Positions 63,000 to 64,000 of a stretch of DNA of 64,000 nucleotides are shown piece after piece. The notes beneath the pieces were generated by a model. It searched no databases and was not told where the DNA came from. It worked only from the letters and a program-made list of their open reading frames with translations. Source of the stretch: Branchinecta lynchi (Eukaryota; Arthropoda; Branchiopoda; Anostraca; Branchinectidae); the NCBI GenBank assembly GCA_023053575.1, contig JAKZAP010000007.1, positions 17,692,304 to 17,756,303 on the forward strand, in the 5' to 3' direction. Position numbers and translations under genes: made by a program. Positions within the stretch are counted from its first letter, which is position 1. The number at the start of each line of letters is the position of its first letter.

Positions 63000-64000
63000 A
63001 AGCTGTGATTGGAGAAATACGCAAGTTTGTCAAAATTTAGAATCTGGCTGGCGCGATGCCTCGGTTAGGATTTCGGTATCAATTCACCCCGCGGCTGGTG
63101 AGTCGAACCCGCAATGTGGGAGTGAATCGGGTGGCAATGCGCAAAGTGGGTGGGTTCTTCTTCTTCTTTTCAGTGTGGCATCGGATCGGAGTTGTCCACT
63201 TTGCCTTTTCACGTCTGGGCTATGTTGCCATGCCTACTTATATAGTCTCAAATAGGTCGATTGTCCTCAAGAAGGATATGATTGCCTTGAAGATTGAGGT
63301 TTCGGCTGAGGGGGAGAGTGATGGGGACCGTATGGATTCGGTTGAAGGTTTGAGATGAAACTTCTTGAACAGGGAGACAGCTTGGGATCTATGGATGTTC
63401 AGATGTATCTGTTGATGGGAGCACTGGAAGAGTATATGATCCAGTGTTTCGTTCATTGTATTGCAGAATCTGCAGAGGGGTGAGGTCGGGGGATGGCCGT
63501 TGATCGTGGGTATCTTGAAGGCGAATGCTGAGTGGTTCAGCCCAGTTGCTCCTGCTCGTATACGATGGTAGAGTCTGCTTTCAGTTTTTCCTCGGAATGG
63601 GGAGAACTTTGGGTGAGGCTTGGATGCTAGAGCGCACTGGGTGCGTATGCGTAGAACGTCTCGCAGGGGTGTTGGGTGGGTTCGTAGTTGTCGGGCTGAT
63701 GTCGCCTCTTTAGCCGCTTTGTCAGCTACTTCGTTCCCTCGGATCCCCATGTGGCTGGGGATATACTGGAGTGCGAGGGAGCAACCATTATTGAAGAGAT
63801 CGTTCGACAGTTGAACTGTCATGTGGACAGGTTACGCTGGTTACGCTTACAAGTTACAACCGCGAATACTCGGCGGGAATTGACGTGTCCATTTAACAGG
63901 TGGGCCGTGGGAACTGTGGAAGTAAATAGTGATTATTGCAATTGGAGAGCAGGGAAGGCAACGTTTGAAGGGGAAAATTACAGAGCGGTTTAATTGAAAT
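63000..64000 (+). repeat. Right arm of the inverted repeat, interrupted by a LINE, running to the window edge
   Basis: AAGCTGTGATTGGAGAAATACG up to GTGGGTGGGTT (63156), then a LINE, then ACGCTGGTTACGCTTACAAG to the last base. The outer limit is not visible. Confidence 0.8.
63157..63829 (-). pseudogene. 5'-truncated non-LTR retrotransposon: RNase H end and zinc knuckle
   Basis: On - the frame 63822..63238 encodes the C-terminal part of an RNase H domain (IPSHMGIRGNEVADKAAKEA, with the H and final catalytic D) and then CRFCNTMNETLDHILFQC, a cysteine/histidine knuckle typical of the end of LINE ORF2 proteins. The 3' end reads CACTGAAAAGAAGAAGAAG, a short tail. GGTT occurs on both sides (63153-63156, 63830-63833) and the left arm shows the empty site. 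The frame is open, so the insertion is fairly young, but the RT core is missing. Confidence 0.75.

Noticed and set aside
63238..63822. 194-codon frame as a host RNase H gene
   Set aside because: It holds only the end of an RNase H domain followed by a LINE-type knuckle, and it sits inside an interrupted repeat with an empty site elsewhere.

Overview
This window is nuclear DNA from a multicellular animal, most likely an invertebrate. It carries spliced protein-coding genes with GT-AG introns and animal-typical chromatin and ribosome-biogenesis proteins. The intergenic and intronic DNA is dense with short inverted-repeat DNA transposons, decayed non-LTR retrotransposons, tandem arrays and poly-G/C tracts. 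I cannot name the phylum from sequence alone, and I see no bacterial operon or CRISPR structure.

Genes, left to right. (1) The last coding exon of a ubiquitin-conjugating E2 variant (UBE2V/MMS2) on + at 1682..1822. (2) A complete neuroguidin gene (NGDN) on -, seven coding exons between 4435 and 14839, which join to 319 aa with a consistent reading frame. (3) A MIER-family ELM2-SANT co-repressor on -, a single 391-codon exon at 18256..19431. (4) A complete DMAP1 gene on +, six coding exons between 27557 and 45538, which join to 468 aa; its last intron is about 9 kb and full of repeats. To the right of 45.6 kb I find no host gene, only mobile and tandem repeats.

Layout. 0-4 kb: end of UBE2V, TTAA-type and 3-bp-TSD miniature elements. 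4.4-14.9 kb: NGDN, whose introns hold a tRNA-derived SINE, GTTGC-terminus elements and a 1.3-kb foldback with a 17-bp minisatellite in its loop. 15-18 kb: intergenic repeats. 18.2-19.4 kb: MIER. 19.4-27.5 kb: AT-rich DNA holding several transposons and a possible two-way promoter near 25.3 kb. 27.5-45.5 kb: DMAP1. 45.5-64 kb: nested transposons and satellites.

MIER and DMAP1 act in chromatin (histone deacetylase recruitment; NuA4/TIP60 and SRCAP complexes), NGDN in small-subunit processome and translation control, and UBE2V with Ubc13 in K63-linked ubiquitin chains. They are neighbours but nothing shows they are co-regulated, apart from the possible shared promoter between MIER and DMAP1.

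The most unusual observations are: paired, head-to-head hammerhead-ribozyme-like cores in two foldback elements (11.0/12.2 kb and 50.6/50.9 kb) with matching changes in stem I; a dominant repeat family bounded by GGGATCCC; insertions proven by exact target duplications and, in one case, by an empty site elsewhere in the window; and 3' splice sites 6-11 nt upstream of the ATG in all three genes whose start is visible.
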